Source: Shewanella livingstonensis
GTDB taxonomy: Bacteria > Pseudomonadota > Gammaproteobacteria > Enterobacterales > Shewanellaceae
Direction of reading: 5' to 3'
Length of the DNA: 64,000 nt
NCBI RefSeq assembly: GCF_003855395.1
Contig: NZ_CP034015.1
Span: 1,684,001-1,748,000, forward strand
Position 1 is the stretch's first letter. Each line of letters starts with the position of its first letter. The position numbers and the translations under genes are program-made. Of this stretch, positions 8,995 to 17,077 are shown in pieces. The notes under the pieces are model-generated. The model was not told the origin of the DNA. It made no database searches and saw only the letters and a program-made list of their open reading frames with translations.

Positions 8995-10398
8995 ATGTTT
9001 TCATTACGGTTATTATTAAGTTTACTGATGCTGGTGGGGATTGTTCTTACGGTGACGTTTTCGAGTATATTAAGCACTCGTGATGCCATGCATGAAGTTG
9101 AAGAGTTGTTTGATGCACAAATGGTTCAAACCGCCAAAATGCTTGAACAATTTTATGTGGAACAGCTGACCGAAGAGCAACTAGTACAATTGGCCCAGCG
9201 TCCTATCTTGTTTCATGTTTCAGATTCAAAAATCGAAACCTTTGCCGATCAAGCTAATCCCATCACCTTATCTTATGAGCACAAGTTATCATTTCAATTA
9301 CTGTCCAGTGCTGGGCAATTACTGGCATACTCCGACAGCTCCGGCGAACAGCTATTAACCAATTTCACTCAAGGGTATGATACTCGAAGCATCGGTAATG
9401 AGTTATGGCATGTGTACAGTTTTTTCTCGTTGTCGCATCAGGTGTGGATTGTTACCGCACAGCGTGATGACGTTAGGCAAGAGTTAGTGTCGTTAATTAT
9501 TAGTAATACTTGGCGATCGCCATTAATCATTGCTCCCATCATGATGTTTTTTATGTTGCTATTGACCTACTACTTATTCAAACCAGTGAAATTACTCGAG
9601 CGCCATTTAAATAAGCGTCCCGCCCAAGATCTAACCCCAATAAATTTCACTTTGCCAACTGAATTAGCGTCAATCCAAAAAGCCCTTAACAGTTATTTGC
9701 TGCGCATTGCCGATACCATCATCCGTGAGCGCCGCTTTAGTGCCGATGCCGCGCACGAGCTTAAAACTCCGTTAGCGATTATTAAGCTGCACAGTGACGG
9801 CTTGAATGATTTATTGTCGAGCCAGGCGCCAGAGATTCAGCTTGCTACCTTAGCGTACATAGAGGCGATAGGTGAGGGAGTCAATCGGATTAATCATACC
9901 GTAGAGCAATTGTTACTGTTGTCGCGTGTTGATGCTATTGAGGCGCTAAATCAAACCGATTGTAAATTAGTTAATATTATTGAGAACGTAATAAATCAGC
10001 TTTTGCACGTGATTGCCGATTACGAATGGCATATCGATATTCCAGCTGAAATGACCATCAATGCCGATCCGTTTTACCTCGAATTAGTACTGAAAAACAT
10101 TATCGAGAATGCCTGTAAATATAGCCCGGTTGAATCATTAATTACCATTGAGGCTTCACAGGATAATAATCAGGCGATGATTTGTGTTATGGATCAAGGA
10201 CGCGGTATGTCCGATGAGGAAATAGGCTTAGCCAAGAATCGATTTTATCGTGTAGATGAAAATGCATCCCAAGGGGCGGGTTTAGGCTTATCTATTTGTC
10301 AGCATATTATCAGTTTGCATCACGGTGAGCTGACCTTTAGTCAGGTAGAACCTCATGGGCTTAATGTGCGTATTGTATTACCTCAAACTCAGGTTTAA
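8995..10398 (+). CDS. Sensor histidine kinase, partner of the upstream regulator
   Basis: 467-residue inner-membrane kinase. There is an N-terminal membrane helix (LRLLLSLLMLVGIVLTVTFS), a periplasmic sensor of about 150 residues, a second helix (PLIIAPIMMFFMLLLTYYLF), and a HAMP-like linker. The H-box is AAHELKTPLAI with phospho-acceptor His254. HATPase motifs follow: N-box NIIENACKYS, G1 DQGRGMS, and G2 GAGLGLSI. The overall form is QseC-like. The ATG is preceded by AAGGA. The regulator 209 bases upstream on the same strand is the obvious cognate partner. The ligand cannot be told from sequence. Confidence 0.92.
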   Translation: MFSLRLLLSLLMLVGIVLTVTFSSILSTRDAMHEVEELFDAQMVQTAKMLEQFYVEQLTEEQLVQLAQRPILFHVSDSKIETFADQANPITLSYEHKLSFQLLSSAGQLLAYSDSSGEQLLTNFTQGYDTRSIGNELWHVYSFFSLSHQVWIVTAQRDDVRQELVSLIISNTWRSPLIIAPIMMFFMLLLTYYLFKPVKLLERHLNKRPAQDLTPINFTLPTELASIQKALNSYLLRIADTIIRERRFSADAAHELKTPLAIIKLHSDGLNDLLSSQAPEIQLATLAYIEAIGEGVNRINHTVEQLLLLSRVDAIEALNQTDCKLVNIIENVINQLLHVIADYEWHIDIPAEMTINADPFYLELVLKNIIENACKYSPVESLITIEASQDNNQAMICVMDQGRGMSDEEIGLAKNRFYRVDENASQGAGLGLSICQHIISLHHGELTFSQVEPHGLNVRIVLPQTQV

Positions 10399-10431
10399 TT
10401 AGGCTCTTTTTCTGTTGTCATGATGTCTAAT

Positions 10432-10479
10432 CGATAAAAACAACATGCCAGACTCATTATGTTCATGTTGTTTTTATCG
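10432..10479. terminator. Bidirectional terminator between convergent genes
   Basis: The stem CGATAAAAACAACATG / CATGTTGTTTTTATCG has 16 bp and a 16-base loop, with A-rich and T-rich flanks. It separates the kinase gene (+) from the DUF3300 gene (-). Confidence 0.75.
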
Positions 10480-10492
10480 AGCCGTTAACCGC

Positions 10493-12010
10493 CTACTGCC
10501 TTTCTCTTGAGGGCTTAATCTCTCTTGATTGGCTTGCATGGCGTGATGAATTATCACGTTGCTGACTCACAGATCGTGAAGATTGTTGAGGCGCTGATCG
10601 AGTTGTTTCACGAACTTGTTGTTTCTGTGGCTCACTTCTTCTAGTTTGCTTTACCTGCTGTTGTTGATTATGCATTGAGTTAACTTGCGGTTGGCGTGCT
10701 TTATCAACTCGGGTATTACCTTGAGCTTGTTGTAACTGCTGATTACGTGGCTTACTGCTCACATTTGTTACCGGCTTTGCCTCATATTTAGGCCCCGTTT
10801 GCGCCACGTCGCGTTGACGACTGTAGTTTGACTTCGTTGGCTCGCCTTTACGGTCAAACGACTTTACTTGTGTCGCAGGTTGACGTTGCTGACTTAGCTC
10901 GCGTTTTAGCTGGTTACTTCTGTGTTCAACTGGCTCATTACGGTTTACGTTTCTAACGGCTGATTTCTCGCGGTGTTTATCTTGGTTACTATGCTTAACC
11001 TGATTACTGTAATTTACCTGTTTACGTTGATCGTTTACTTTGCTTGAGTTATGACGAGGCTCATTAGCTAACTGACGTTTAGGCTCACGAGAATAACTTA
11101 CCTGTGGGTTACGTTTTTCATAATGGCCATTATAACGCTTACTGATCACTCGGCTGTGATAAGCCACGCCTTTACGATGCTTAGGCTTATGTTGCCAATG
11201 CTGTGCTCCATGGCTATAACTAATTTTTCGTGGTGTGTAGTAACGGTAATTTTGATGTACTGGCACCGCAATTACGCGGCGGTCATGCCAATGAAAACCA
11301 CTAAAAAAGAAGTTGAAACTAATCCGCACTCCGCTGTCCCAATAAATGGCACTGTGGTTAGGGCGGTAATGCACATAAGCTGGCGCATTCCAATAAACCG
11401 GTGGGTAACGATTCCAGCGCCAGTCTCCGTAAACAATGCGGCTGTCGTAATAAGGTACATAGACAATTTCTGGACGAACCGATTCAATAATAATTCGACG
11501 CTCAACCCTTGATACTTTTACTTGCTCAAGGTCGGCCAGGTTATTGGCTGCATCGGCTTGTTGTCGGAGGGCCTGAATCGTATCTAGCATGCGGCCTTCA
11601 TCTTGTAAAAAGGCATCACCTACACTTTGTGTCCAGGCTAAATCATTATTTAAACGTTCGAGTACGTTAGGGAAGGCAACCAAAGCTTTAACGCTTGGGT
11701 CCCAGTCTTGTGACTCTATCTCGGTCATGATTTGGTTGGTGCTACGATTACCTTGATTTGATAACCAACGCTTAGCTTGTACTATTTCTAACGGATAGGT
11801 AGATGCAATTAATATATGAGTTAATAAACTGTCTGGATATAGCGCAATCGGCGCGAGCATCTGTGCTAACTCAGCATCACTGACCACTTCATCTTCGGCG
11901 GTATAAGTGTACGTATTAGCTGGCTGCGCCGCTTGTACACTTGTTAATGGTGTACAGACCAACGCTAAGGCAAGTAGCGCCTGAGCGGGTGCTAGAATGG
12001 CTTTTTTCAT
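10493..12010 (-). CDS. DUF3300 family exported protein with basic low-complexity tail
   Basis: 505 residues with a signal peptide ending near VQAAQP. The DUF3300 core follows (about residues 35-260): ELAQMLAPIALYPDSLLTHI, QAKRWL, WDPSVKALVAFP, and a WH/YR-rich segment near VYVPYYDSRIVYGDW. From about residue 265 the tail is strongly enriched in Lys, Arg, Gln, Asn, Ser and His and looks disordered, as in other family members. Function is unknown; the family is envelope-located. A direct-repeat regulator box lies 53-68 bases upstream of the start, shared with the adjacent PhoPQ-like operon, so it is probably part of that regulon. Confidence 0.85.
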   Translation of the reverse strand: MKKAILAPAQALLALALVCTPLTSVQAAQPANTYTYTAEDEVVSDAELAQMLAPIALYPDSLLTHILIASTYPLEIVQAKRWLSNQGNRSTNQIMTEIESQDWDPSVKALVAFPNVLERLNNDLAWTQSVGDAFLQDEGRMLDTIQALRQQADAANNLADLEQVKVSRVERRIIIESVRPEIVYVPYYDSRIVYGDWRWNRYPPVYWNAPAYVHYRPNHSAIYWDSGVRISFNFFFSGFHWHDRRVIAVPVHQNYRYYTPRKISYSHGAQHWQHKPKHRKGVAYHSRVISKRYNGHYEKRNPQVSYSREPKRQLANEPRHNSSKVNDQRKQVNYSNQVKHSNQDKHREKSAVRNVNRNEPVEHRSNQLKRELSQQRQPATQVKSFDRKGEPTKSNYSRQRDVAQTGPKYEAKPVTNVSSKPRNQQLQQAQGNTRVDKARQPQVNSMHNQQQQVKQTRRSEPQKQQVRETTRSAPQQSSRSVSQQRDNSSRHASQSREIKPSRERQ

Positions 12011-12062
12011 GTTATCTCCAGTGTCATTGATGACTGTTAGCTTGATGATAACGAGTCGAAGA

Positions 12063-12078
12063 TGAACATAAGCTGAAG
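12063..12078 (-). promoter_or_regulatory. Putative PhoP-like regulator box upstream of DUF3300 gene
   Basis: The + strand reads TGAACATAAGCTGAAG, so the transcribed direction reads CTTCAGCTTATGTTCA. It is a direct repeat with 11-base periodicity, as bound by OmpR/PhoP-family dimers. The same motif occurs in the same orientation relative to its gene at 14685-14700 and 14892-14907. Confidence 0.6.
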
Positions 12079-12152
12079 GCTACACGAGAGATGTAGCCGT
12101 TTATCGTGAAGTTGAGTTAACAACGAGCTATCTATTGATTAAACGTTAGCGA

Positions 12153-13481
12153 TTAATGAGTAAATTCAAACTCAAATTTGGCGCCGCCCAATGATGTTGA
12201 TTGGCCAACGGTAAGCTTACCGTGATAGCTATCGACGAGGTCACGCACAATCGCTAAACCAATACCATGACCTTGCTCATAAGTATCAGCGCGCATGCCG
12301 CGTTCGAAAATTTGCTGTTGTTTGTCTTTCGGAACACCTGCGCCGTTATCTTCTACAGCAATACGTAGGCTGTCGGGCCCTTGTATAACGGTTAGCCTTA
12401 CCTGGGTACTTGCGGCTTTACAGGCGTTGTCTAACACATTACCGAGCATTTCTGTTAAATCGGCTTCATCACCTTTAAAGCGTGCATTGTGGTCGCCTTG
12501 ATAATCAATATTAAGTTGTTGCTGTTGGTAAATTTTACCCAGAGTGCGCACTAAGCGTACGGCGATATCGTCGACACCAATTCCTAAGTGCCAAGCACTA
12601 CCAGCAGCACTTTGTGCTCGTCTAAGTTGATAGGCAATAATCTGGTTTATGCGATTAATTTGTTCCATCGAGGCGTCGCTTAAATCCGCTTGTGTTTGCA
12701 TTACCGCCAAAGGCGTTTTTAAGCTGTGGGCTAAATCGGCTAAAGCATTACGGTAGCGTTTACGTTGATTTTGTTCAGTTTGCAATAGGGTATTTAATTG
12801 CTTGGCTACTTTTTGCAGTTCAACAGGATAGTGAGTACTTAGCTGCATTGAGGTACCTTGTTCTACGGCGCTGAGTTCTTGGCTTAATTTACCTAAAGGC
12901 TTTAGCGTCCACAATAACCAGCTTAGCTGCACGATAACCAATAAGGCCGTTAAGATCAGTAACCAAGTCCATAAGGTATTGGAGAACTTTTGTATTTGTT
13001 GTAGGTATTCTTGTTGATTTTTTATGATGTGTAACGTCATGGTAAAAGGTTGTTCACTGGTGGCAAAGCTAACGCTAAAACTAAAGATCAATTGAGGTTT
13101 ATCATTAATCATTATCGTGTCGAACGTGCTTCTACCGGTAGCGGGTTTAGGTAAGTTAATAGGTGTATTGAGACCGAGAAATGAGTTGGAGGTCCACAGT
13201 AACTGGTTATCTTTAGTGGTGATTAAGGCATAAAGGCCCGATCCAATGACATTGAATTGGTTTTCAAGTAAATGAGACGGCATTTGTAATTGGTTATCTT
13301 CGACTTCAGCCATGGCCAAAACAGAATACACATAGGCCTTTAACTGGTTTTTTGCAGCAACATTTATTTGAGTTTCAAAGGCCTTGTTAACGGTCATACC
13401 GATAATAGGCAATAGCACTAAAATCAGTAGTAATGCACTGACAACAATGCGGACTTTAAGCGAGTTAAGTAGTTTATGCAT
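12153..13481 (-). CDS. PhoQ-like sensor histidine kinase
   Basis: 442-residue kinase. There are two membrane helices (about residues 10-30 and 165-190) around a periplasmic domain of about 135 residues. The H-box is DLAHSLKTPLAVM with phospho-acceptor His252, very like the PhoQ H-box. The N-box reads NVLDNACKAAS, and glycine boxes DNGAGVP and GHGIGLAI follow. The acidic patch of enteric PhoQ is not evident, so the signal may differ. Its start overlaps the regulator stop by 8 bases, so the pair is translationally coupled. Phosphorylates the regulator encoded at 13474-14157. Confidence 0.9.
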   Translation of the reverse strand: MHKLLNSLKVRIVVSALLLILVLLPIIGMTVNKAFETQINVAAKNQLKAYVYSVLAMAEVEDNQLQMPSHLLENQFNVIGSGLYALITTKDNQLLWTSNSFLGLNTPINLPKPATGRSTFDTIMINDKPQLIFSFSVSFATSEQPFTMTLHIIKNQQEYLQQIQKFSNTLWTWLLILTALLVIVQLSWLLWTLKPLGKLSQELSAVEQGTSMQLSTHYPVELQKVAKQLNTLLQTEQNQRKRYRNALADLAHSLKTPLAVMQTQADLSDASMEQINRINQIIAYQLRRAQSAAGSAWHLGIGVDDIAVRLVRTLGKIYQQQQLNIDYQGDHNARFKGDEADLTEMLGNVLDNACKAASTQVRLTVIQGPDSLRIAVEDNGAGVPKDKQQQIFERGMRADTYEQGHGIGLAIVRDLVDSYHGKLTVGQSTSLGGAKFEFEFTH

Positions 13482-14157
13482 CTGGTTCTAACTGACGTAA
13501 TCGATAGCCTTGGCCGCGTAAGGTTTCGATCAATTGATATTGATTGTCTGGGTCGAGTTTTTTACGTAAACGACGAATAAAGACTTCAATAACATTGGAA
13601 TCTAAATCAAAATCTTGATCGTAAATATGTTCAATTAAGCTGCTTTTTGAATGCACTGAACCGGGATGTAACATCAGGTATTCAAATAGTTTGTATTCAG
13701 AACCGCTCAGGTTAATTATTTGCTGGCTTTTTTTAATTTCTAAACTGCGAGTATTAATACTAAAGGGCCCATTTTGGATGACTGGGCTGGCTTTACCTGC
13801 CGAACGACGAATTAATGCATTGATACGGGCAACGAGTTCTTCTAACTGAAAGGGTTTACTTAAGTAGTCATCTGCACCAGCATCTAAACCAACCACTTTA
13901 TCTTGCCAACTGTCTCGAGCAGTTAAAATAATGATCGGATAGCTAATGTCTTGCTCACGTAGCTTACTGATTAATGACAAACCATCAAGCTTAGGTAAGC
14001 CCACGTCAATAATCGCCACATCATATTGATATTCTTGAGCTTGAAATAAGCCTTCTTCACCATCGCTGGCGACATCAACAGTATATTGCGCCTCGATAAG
14101 ATGCTGTTTGATATTAGCTTGCAGGGCTAGATCGTCTTCTACCAGTAATAATCTCAT
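13474..14157 (-). CDS. PhoP-like OmpR-family response regulator
   Basis: 227 residues. The receiver domain has ED at 7-8, Asp51 as phosphorylation site (IIDVGLPKLDG), Thr in ILTAR and Lys in LSKPFQ. The winged-helix DNA-binding domain follows, with LSGSEYKLFEYLM and SNVIEVFIRRLRKKL. It overlaps the kinase gene and starts 3 bases after the PepSY gene, so the order is PepSY - regulator - kinase in one operon. Candidate binding sites are the three repeat boxes at 12063, 14685 and 14892, each upstream of a nearby gene, including its own operon. Confidence 0.93.
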   Translation of the reverse strand: MRLLLVEDDLALQANIKQHLIEAQYTVDVASDGEEGLFQAQEYQYDVAIIDVGLPKLDGLSLISKLREQDISYPIIILTARDSWQDKVVGLDAGADDYLSKPFQLEELVARINALIRRSAGKASPVIQNGPFSINTRSLEIKKSQQIINLSGSEYKLFEYLMLHPGSVHSKSSLIEHIYDQDFDLDSNVIEVFIRRLRKKLDPDNQYQLIETLRGQGYRLRQLEPDA

Positions 14158-14160
14158 GGG

Positions 14161-14514
14161 CTAGTTCCTTGACACAGAGCCATTGGTGGCATCGACTGAG
14201 ACATAAAAAATCACCCCATCATTGGTGAGTAGTTTAATCCGATAACCAGGATGGCCATTGACGTTAGCTGATTGCACTTTTAATACTTTACCTGAATAGC
14301 GACTTTGGGCTATTTGTACAGCTTGTTGTGCGCTAGTTACCGTGAGACTACTGTTTTGATTACTATTTTGACGATTATTATTAGGGCCGGGAGAGAGGTT
14401 AACAGCGACAGATGAATCCAATGCGGCAGCATAAGACTGTACTGGGCAAGATAGTGACAGTATCACTAATATCAGGCCTAACATTATGGTATTTACGTTG
14501 AGCATACGCGGCAT
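14161..14514 (-). CDS. PepSY-domain periplasmic protein
   Basis: 117 residues. An N-terminal signal peptide (about 1-31, ending SYAAA) precedes an Asn/Gln-rich linker and a C-terminal PepSY domain (about 55-117) with VTSAQQAVQIAQSRYSGKVL, HPGYRIKLLT and VDATNGSV. PepSY proteins encoded with two-component systems are thought to act in the periplasm as inhibitors or signal modulators. Being the first gene of the operon with the PhoP/PhoQ-like pair, it may tune the kinase (inference). It starts 14514 with a regulator box about 170 bases upstream. Confidence 0.87.
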   Translation of the reverse strand: MPRMLNVNTIMLGLILVILSLSCPVQSYAAALDSSVAVNLSPGPNNNRQNSNQNSSLTVTSAQQAVQIAQSRYSGKVLKVQSANVNGHPGYRIKLLTNDGVIFYVSVDATNGSVSRN

Positions 14515-14684
14515 ATTGTGATCCTTAATAACCTCATTATTGTCAGTGTAAAAGATCCCTTTCTATATAGAAACATCTACTTAACTTAATTGAGTAAATA
14601 CCCATAAGGTATAATAAGCGCCCGTAAGGTATAGATAAAATAACTATCTGGATGATTTGTGAGTGCAGTATATGTTTTAGCAGA

Positions 14685-14700
14685 TGAACATTAGCTGAAT
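14685..14700 (-). promoter_or_regulatory. Putative regulator box upstream of PepSY-phoP-phoQ-like operon
   Basis: The + strand reads TGAACATTAGCTGAAT, the same 11-base-period direct repeat as at 12063. It is about 171 bases upstream of the PepSY start and oriented alike, consistent with autoregulation. Confidence 0.58.
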
Positions 14701-14891
14701 GATATATGCCCAAACCTCTGCAGTTCTCAGTTCTAGGTTCTATAAAATACTATAACAAGAGCCTAGGAGCCTATAAAAGCACCGCGACTCTAGCAGACCG
14801 CATATCGAGGCCGTTTGGGAATAAGTTTAAGCTAACTATTCAGTGTATCGGTTTATTTTAAAGGATTATTGGCCGTCACCTTAAAGGTCAT

Positions 14892-14907
14892 GTTCAGCTT
14901 ATGTTCA
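14892..14907 (+). promoter_or_regulatory. Putative regulator box upstream of GlyGly-CTERM gene
   Basis: GTTCAGCTTATGTTCA is a perfect GTTCA-N6-GTTCA direct repeat. It lies 50-65 bases upstream of the start codon at 14957, a spacing almost identical to that of the DUF3300 gene box. Confidence 0.62.
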
Positions 14908-14956
14908 TTTTGATTAGGCTTTAATGGCATCAATATCAAGACTGTGAGGAATTAAC

Positions 14957-15838
14957 ATGAAACATAATACTGCAAAGACAGCCAACGTATCGTCAATCAA
15001 TAACCAAGTAAAATTGGGAATAAGCTTATGCGTTGCCAGTGCACTGTGGTTAAGCTCGCCAACAGTACAAGCTGCCGAACGGATATCTGAACAAGGTTTA
15101 GGCACATACAGCCAAGCAAGAGTGATTAATAGCCAAGTAACCGAATCTGATACAGATAAGCAGGCCAGGATGAATGCCTTACATGAGCAAGTTAAGTTGC
15201 CAAGTAATGCGAGCAGTGCAATTCAAAAGGTCACTCGTGAGCAGGTGATGGCTAAAAATAAGAAGGCCGCCGCCACAGTCGCCAACAAACAGCAGCGAGC
15301 ATTAGCACTGCAAAACCAAGTTGTTTATTACGACTTTTCATTCTACGGCGCTGATTCTCGTTTATTGGAAGATTATGATTACGACGGGTTTTATCAAACA
15401 TTTAGTGTGACTTTTGATGCCGATATTAATAGTAGTGCGGGCGATATACAGGCCGATGTATTTGCTGAATTATATTTAAGTCAAGACGGTGGTCCATGGG
15501 TTCACTATTACTCAACCGACGTATTCACTTTACATGCCGATTCTAGCAACGACGATTACGAAGTCCTCACCACATTGGCTAATGGTTATCAAACCGATCA
15601 TTACGATGTGTTGATCGATTTATATGAGTTAGGTTATGCCGATCCGGTAGCCACAATCAGCAGCGATGAATCAAATGCATTGTATGCGTTGCCACTTGAA
15701 AGTAGCGACCGTGACGCGGTTTATGTGGAAGAAGTTTATATCGAAAATGAGCATTCTGGTGGATCGTTATCTTGGTTAAGTATCAGTTTTCTCGCTGGGT
15801 TTATTGGCCTGCGTAGACGGATGATTAATAAAATATAA
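14957..15838 (+). CDS. Choice-of-anchor H / GlyGly-CTERM exported protein
   Basis: 293 residues. The signal peptide ends near TVQAAE. A linker of charged helices precedes a predicted beta-sandwich domain (about 120-255; VVYYDFSFYGADSRLLEDYDYDGFYQTF, acidic and Tyr/Asp rich, possibly calcium binding). The C-terminus has the GlyGly-CTERM signal: SGGSLSWLSISFL, a hydrophobic helix, and basic residues RRR. Proteins with this tail are processed by rhombosortase and delivered through type II secretion to the cell surface (family knowledge). The regulator box upstream suggests control by the nearby PhoP-like regulator. Molecular function unknown. Confidence 0.78.
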   Translation: MKHNTAKTANVSSINNQVKLGISLCVASALWLSSPTVQAAERISEQGLGTYSQARVINSQVTESDTDKQARMNALHEQVKLPSNASSAIQKVTREQVMAKNKKAAATVANKQQRALALQNQVVYYDFSFYGADSRLLEDYDYDGFYQTFSVTFDADINSSAGDIQADVFAELYLSQDGGPWVHYYSTDVFTLHADSSNDDYEVLTTLANGYQTDHYDVLIDLYELGYADPVATISSDESNALYALPLESSDRDAVYVEEVYIENEHSGGSLSWLSISFLAGFIGLRRRMINKI

Positions 15839-15951
15839 CGTAAGATTTATGCTTATGTACGTTACAATAACCCTTTTTTGAGTGGATTTAATTTGTTGTC
15901 GATTTTGTCAGTTTTTACTTATCCATCAGGGATAAGTAGTTAGGAGTGTGT

Positions 15952-16629
15952 ATGTTAGTAAAGTTAAATGCATCATTGTTATGCGGTTCATTAATGGGTT
16001 CGGTACTGTTGTTATCAGGTTGCCAATTACCTAATCCTTATACGGGCGAATCAGAAAATGCTAAAGCGACTAATGGTGCAATGATTGGAGCCCTTTCTGG
16101 CGCAGCCATCGGCGTGCTCTCGTCAAGCAAAAGCGACCGCGGTAAAGGTGCATTAATTGGTGCCGCATCTGGTGCAGCTGTTGGTGGTGGTATTGGTTAT
16201 TACATGGATGTGCAAGAAGCTGAATTGCGCAAACAGCTAAAATCAACTGGTGTGAGTGTCACTCGTAATGGTGACACCATTGTACTGAATATGCCTAATG
16301 AAGTGACTTTTGCGGTTGATCAAACAGTATTAAGTGGACGTGCTAAATCAGTGTTAGACAGTGTGGTATTAGTGGCTAAAGAATACGATGATACCCGCTT
16401 AAATGTAATTGGTTATACCGACAGTTCAGGTTCAGATTCTTACAATTTACGTTTGTCACAAGTTCGAGCTAGCGAAGTGGCTCAGTATCTTACCAGTAAA
16501 AAAGTCAGTGGCGCACGCGTGTCATCCACTGGTATGGGTGAGTCAAGCCCGATTGCAAGTAATTCAACTGAGCAAGGTCGCTCACAAAATCGTCGTGTTG
16601 AAATTGTACTCACGCCAATCGGTAAGTAG
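15952..16629 (+). CDS. OmpA-family lipoprotein with glycine zipper (YiaD-like)
   Basis: 225 residues from ATG 15952, which follows TAGGAG at proper spacing; an upstream GTG at 15946 is less likely. Lipobox LLSGC, then glycine-zipper helices (GAMIGALSGAAIG and GALIGAASGAAVGGGIGYY), then an OmpA/MotB peptidoglycan-binding domain (about 115-225) with NVIGYTDSSGSDSYNLRLSQ and the C-terminal QGRSQNRRVEI signature. It tethers the outer membrane to peptidoglycan. The arrangement matches YiaD-type proteins. It is a single gene followed by a strong terminator. Confidence 0.9.
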   Translation: MLVKLNASLLCGSLMGSVLLLSGCQLPNPYTGESENAKATNGAMIGALSGAAIGVLSSSKSDRGKGALIGAASGAAVGGGIGYYMDVQEAELRKQLKSTGVSVTRNGDTIVLNMPNEVTFAVDQTVLSGRAKSVLDSVVLVAKEYDDTRLNVIGYTDSSGSDSYNLRLSQVRASEVAQYLTSKKVSGARVSSTGMGESSPIASNSTEQGRSQNRRVEIVLTPIGK

Positions 16630-16686
16630 TCAATAGTCAGCCATAAATCGATAAAGTCTTTTTAATTGATTTATATGATGTAATAC

Positions 16687-16727
16687 AAAAATGGCACTAA
16701 GTGAAATAATCACTTAGTGCCATTTTT
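16687..16727. terminator. Strong terminator after OmpA-family gene
   Basis: An 18-bp stem AAAAATGGCACTAAGTGA / TCACTTAGTGCCATTTTT with an AATAA loop is followed by further T. It works in both directions. Confidence 0.88.
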
Positions 16728-16753
16728 TATCGCTCAACATAATCCTGGTACTA

Positions 16754-17016
16754 GGGCCTGTTGATCTTTGCTGGTTGAATTTTGTTCGAGTTAAAAACGT
16801 TTTAATCGAGGCGAATGGATTGATGCCTAGTCATCTAAGCAAAATGCATTCAACAAAGAGTAAAACGTTTTTAGCCGAACCCTTCGGGCAGCGTTTGTTG
16901 GCCATTTTTACTGTGTTATCGACTTTTTATGTAGAATAACTACACCTCAAAGTCTCTGCCTTGTACAAATGGCCAACAATTCGCTGCAAAAATAACCTTG
17001 AAAGATCAACAGGCCC
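16754..17016. mobile_element. MITE-like 263-bp non-autonomous element
   Basis: Perfect 16-bp terminal inverted repeats GGGCCTGTTGATCTTT (16754-16769) and AAAGATCAACAGGCCC (17001-17016) are flanked on both sides by TA (16752-16753, 17017-17018), as expected for a target duplication of a Tc1/mariner or IS630-type transposase. An internal hairpin is formed by TTAAAAACGTTTTA near 16791 and AAAACGTTTTTA near 16862. There is no coding capacity. Its transposase must act in trans from elsewhere. Confidence 0.78.
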
Positions 17017-17077
17017 TAAGATACCCTTTGGCACTTTATGCTTAAGTTTGCTCACAGGTTATTATTTCGCGTTAAGG

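Larger units (their letters stand above)
14515..14956. other. 442-base divergent intergenic region with two regulator boxes
   Basis: Region between the PepSY operon (-) and the GlyGly-CTERM gene (+). It contains the two boxes annotated separately and a 9-bp hairpin at 14733-14766 (CTAGGTTCT / AGAGCCTAG) whose sequence resembles dispersed ctag-rich repeats. No open frame with coding character was seen. Confidence 0.6.
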
